7,177 nucleotides of DNA, taken from Balneolia bacterium. GTDB lineage: Bacteria > Bacteroidota > Rhodothermia > Balneolales > Cyclonatronaceae. Under the pieces are notes generated by a model. The model made no database searches, was not told the DNA's origin, and saw nothing but the letters and a program-made list of their open reading frames with translations. Location of the stretch: the NCBI GenBank assembly GCA_003566395.1, contig PXDL01000162.1, forward strand, positions 1-7,177, given 5' to 3'. Both the position numbers and the translations under genes were made by a program. Below are positions 5,445 to 7,177 of this stretch, one piece after another (the stretch's first letter is position 1; every line of letters begins with the position of its first letter).

Positions 5445-7177
5445 CTAAAATATTAACAATCCTATGATGAGAATGACGCCGATCAGGAAGAAGATCGCGT
5501 AGGTATGAACGACGCCGGACTGCATGAACCGAAGCAGACTTCCAAAAAAGCGAACAATTCCACCTATGGCATTCACAAACCCGTCGATGACCTTTATGTC
5601 GAAGACGGCCAGAACCCGTTCGGATAATTTATGACCGGGGCGTATGATGGAAGCTTCATAGACTTCATCAAACTTGTATTTTTCTTCCCAGGTGGTGTAT
5701 AGTGCGCCGAAACGCTTGCGCAGGGCGGCATCCGTGGCTTCCCCTTTGTCATTATCGTATTTACGATAGGCCAGCAGCGTGGCCCCGACCGCTACAAGAA
5801 TGGCGATAGCAACGAGCGTCCATTTTATGCCGTACGGCAGGATAATTTCCGCTCTGGTCGTAACTCCGCTAAGCCAGTTATACAGCCAGTTGATGTTGGC
5901 ATCGGTACTGGTAAAACTTGTTATGAAGAATTCAGGAACCCCCATGAAACCGCCGATCACAGCCAGTACGGCGAGCACCCAGAGCGGTGCTGTCATATTC
6001 ACCGGGCTTTCGTGCAGATATTTAGACGCGTTCTCGGCACCTTTATGAAGCTTCGGCAGCTTGAACGTTCCGTGGAACGTGGTAAGCGTGAGGCGGAACA
6101 TGTAGAATGCTGTTAGAAATGCGGTAATCAGCGCCAGCCCCCACAGCGCATAATAGACAGCGCCGAATTCACCTAAACCGGCATTAAACAGATAGGCAAG
6201 GATTTCGTCTTTTGAGAAGAAGCCTGAAAAAAACGGGATACCGGCAATAGCAAAAGTTGAAAGCAGGAAGGTTTTATAGGTTGATGGCATGTATTCCTTT
6301 AACCCACCCATATTCCGCATGTCCTGAGGATCGAAGTGGACGTCTTTGCCCTCGTGCTCAAGTTCGTGTTCTACATGGTGCATGGCATGGATAACCGAAC
6401 CTGAACCAAGGAACAGACATGCTTTAAAGAAAGCGTGTGTAACAAGATGAAACATAGCGGCCACATATCCGCCCGATCCGAGAGCAAGAAACATAAAGCC
6501 GAGCTGAGACACGGTAGAATAGGCCAGCACCTTCTTTATATCATATTGTGTTAGCGCGATGGTCGCAGCTACGATAGCCGTAAGGCCTCCGATAACGGCA
6601 ACCAGCAGCATCGCCTCCGGTGAGGTCATATAAAGACCTGAAAAACGGGTAATGAGATAAATACCCGAGGTTACCATAGTAGCGGCGTGGATGAGGGCGG
6701 AAACAGGAGTTGGTCCGGCCATAGCGTCGGGCAGCCATACGAAAAGCGGAATCTGAGCACTTTTACCGGTAGCACCGATGAACATCAGCACGCATACCCA
6801 GAACGCGATATCCGGAGTGAAAGCCTGCATGTTGCTGAAAATGACGTCGAAATCAAGGCTTCCGACCGTTCTGAACACCAGGAACATCGCAATTAAAAAG
6901 GCGAAGTCTCCTACCCTGTTGTAGATAAATGCTTTATTGGCGGCTGTCGATTTTTCCATATCGCCGTACCAAAACCCGATAAGCAGGTAGGAACAGACTC
7001 CTACGCCCTCCCATCCGAGAAACAATAGCAGCAGGTTGTTAGCCATCACCAGATTCAGCATGGCGAAGATGAAGAGGTTCAGATAGGCAAAAAACTTCCA
7101 GTAGCCCTCGTCATTCTGCATATACCCCATAGAATAAACGTGGATCAGGGCGCCTACGCCCGTAACGACCAGCGCCA
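5445..7177 (-). CDS. nuoL: NADH-quinone oxidoreductase subunit L (NuoL), 5' end beyond window
   Basis: The distal antiporter-like subunit of complex I. The frame remains open to the right edge: codons before the Met at 7130 read ALVVTGVGALIHVYS, which matches NuoL, so that Met is internal and roughly 90 N-terminal residues are missing by comparison with E. coli. Counting from that Met, conserved residues are Glu41 in LGWEGVGVCSYLLIGFWY, Lys123 in GKSAQIPLFVWLPDAMAGPT (121-140), His148, His228, His232 and Lys236 in HLVTHAFFK, and Lys307-Asp308 in GFFSKDE. These correspond to E. coli Glu144, Lys229, His254, His334, His338, Lys342 and Lys399-Asp400. After about residue 450 comes a long amphipathic stretch (the transverse lateral helix that braces NuoM and NuoN) and a final membrane helix ending in LLIF. 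A His/Glu-rich loop is present at 248-265. It stops with TAG, 17 bases before nuoM, in the same operon. Confidence 0.97.
   Translation of the reverse strand, partial: ALVVTGVGALIHVYSMGYMQNDEGYWKFFAYLNLFIFAMLNLVMANNLLLLFLGWEGVGVCSYLLIGFWYGDMEKSTAANKAFIYNRVGDFAFLIAMFLVFRTVGSLDFDVIFSNMQAFTPDIAFWVCVLMFIGATGKSAQIPLFVWLPDAMAGPTPVSALIHAATMVTSGIYLITRFSGLYMTSPEAMLLVAVIGGLTAIVAATIALTQYDIKKVLAYSTVSQLGFMFLALGSGGYVAAMFHLVTHAFFKACLFLGSGSVIHAMHHVEHELEHEGKDVHFDPQDMRNMGGLKEYMPSTYKTFLLSTFAIAGIPFFSGFFSKDEILAYLFNAGLGEFGAVYYALWGLALITAFLTAFYMFRLTLTTFHGTFKLPKLHKGAENASKYLHESPVNMTAPLWVLAVLAVIGGFMGVPEFFITSFTSTDANINWLYNWLSGVTTRAEIILPYGIKWTLVAIAILVAVGATLLAYRKYDNDKGEATDAALRKRFGALYTTWEEKYKFDEVYEASIIRPGHKLSERVLAVFDIKVIDGFVNAIGGIVRFFGSLLRFMQSGVVHTYAIFFLIGVILIIGLLIF

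Noticed and set aside
7128..7130. ATG at 7130 as the start of nuoL.
   Set aside because: The frame continues upstream to the window edge with typical NuoL sequence (TGVGALIHVYS), so this Met is internal and the gene is cut by the window.

Overview
The window is an ordinary chromosomal stretch carrying the distal end of a respiratory complex I (nuo) operon, one ABC half-transporter gene, and the last part of a tRNA-Leu gene. All protein genes are on the minus strand; the tRNA fragment is on the plus strand and faces them. Gene order suggests a bacterium of the Rhodothermota/Balneolota lineage. The main clue is a pterin-4a-carbinolamine dehydratase (PCD) gene wedged between nuoM and nuoN. From memory, pcd and nhaD homologues were reported among the complex I genes of Rhodothermus marinus (Melo et al., 2005). 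The moderate GC content seems more like Balneolota than Rhodothermus itself, but this assignment is an inference, not a proof.

Layout, left to right. Positions 1-56 hold the 3' part of a tRNA-Leu with anticodon CAA, followed by a strong intrinsic terminator (61-93). Positions 94-169 hold nothing I can identify. A complete ABCB/MsbA-type exporter gene runs from 1933 down to 170. The 136-base gap 1934-2069 contains an intrinsic terminator for the nuo operon and, below it, a tiny SD-preceded reading frame in frame with the exporter. Then, in transcription order from the right edge, come nuoL (cut by the window edge), nuoM, the PCD gene and nuoN, all tightly packed with gaps of -8 to 17 bases.

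How the genes work together. NuoL, NuoM and NuoN are the three antiporter-like proton-pumping subunits of NADH:quinone oxidoreductase. Each retains the charged residues of the pumping channel, so the complex is predicted to be active. PCD is a small soluble enzyme of pterin recycling with all its signature residues intact; its link to complex I is unknown. It starts inside the end of nuoM behind the best Shine-Dalgarno in the window, while nuoM and nuoN have none that I can see. The ABC exporter sits after the operon terminator and is probably a separate transcription unit, though no clear promoter was found.

I found no sign of a mobile element, CRISPR array, defence system or undescribed multi-gene system. 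The points most worth a second look are the PCD gene inside the nuo operon with its uneven use of Shine-Dalgarno sites, and the mini-ORF before the exporter.
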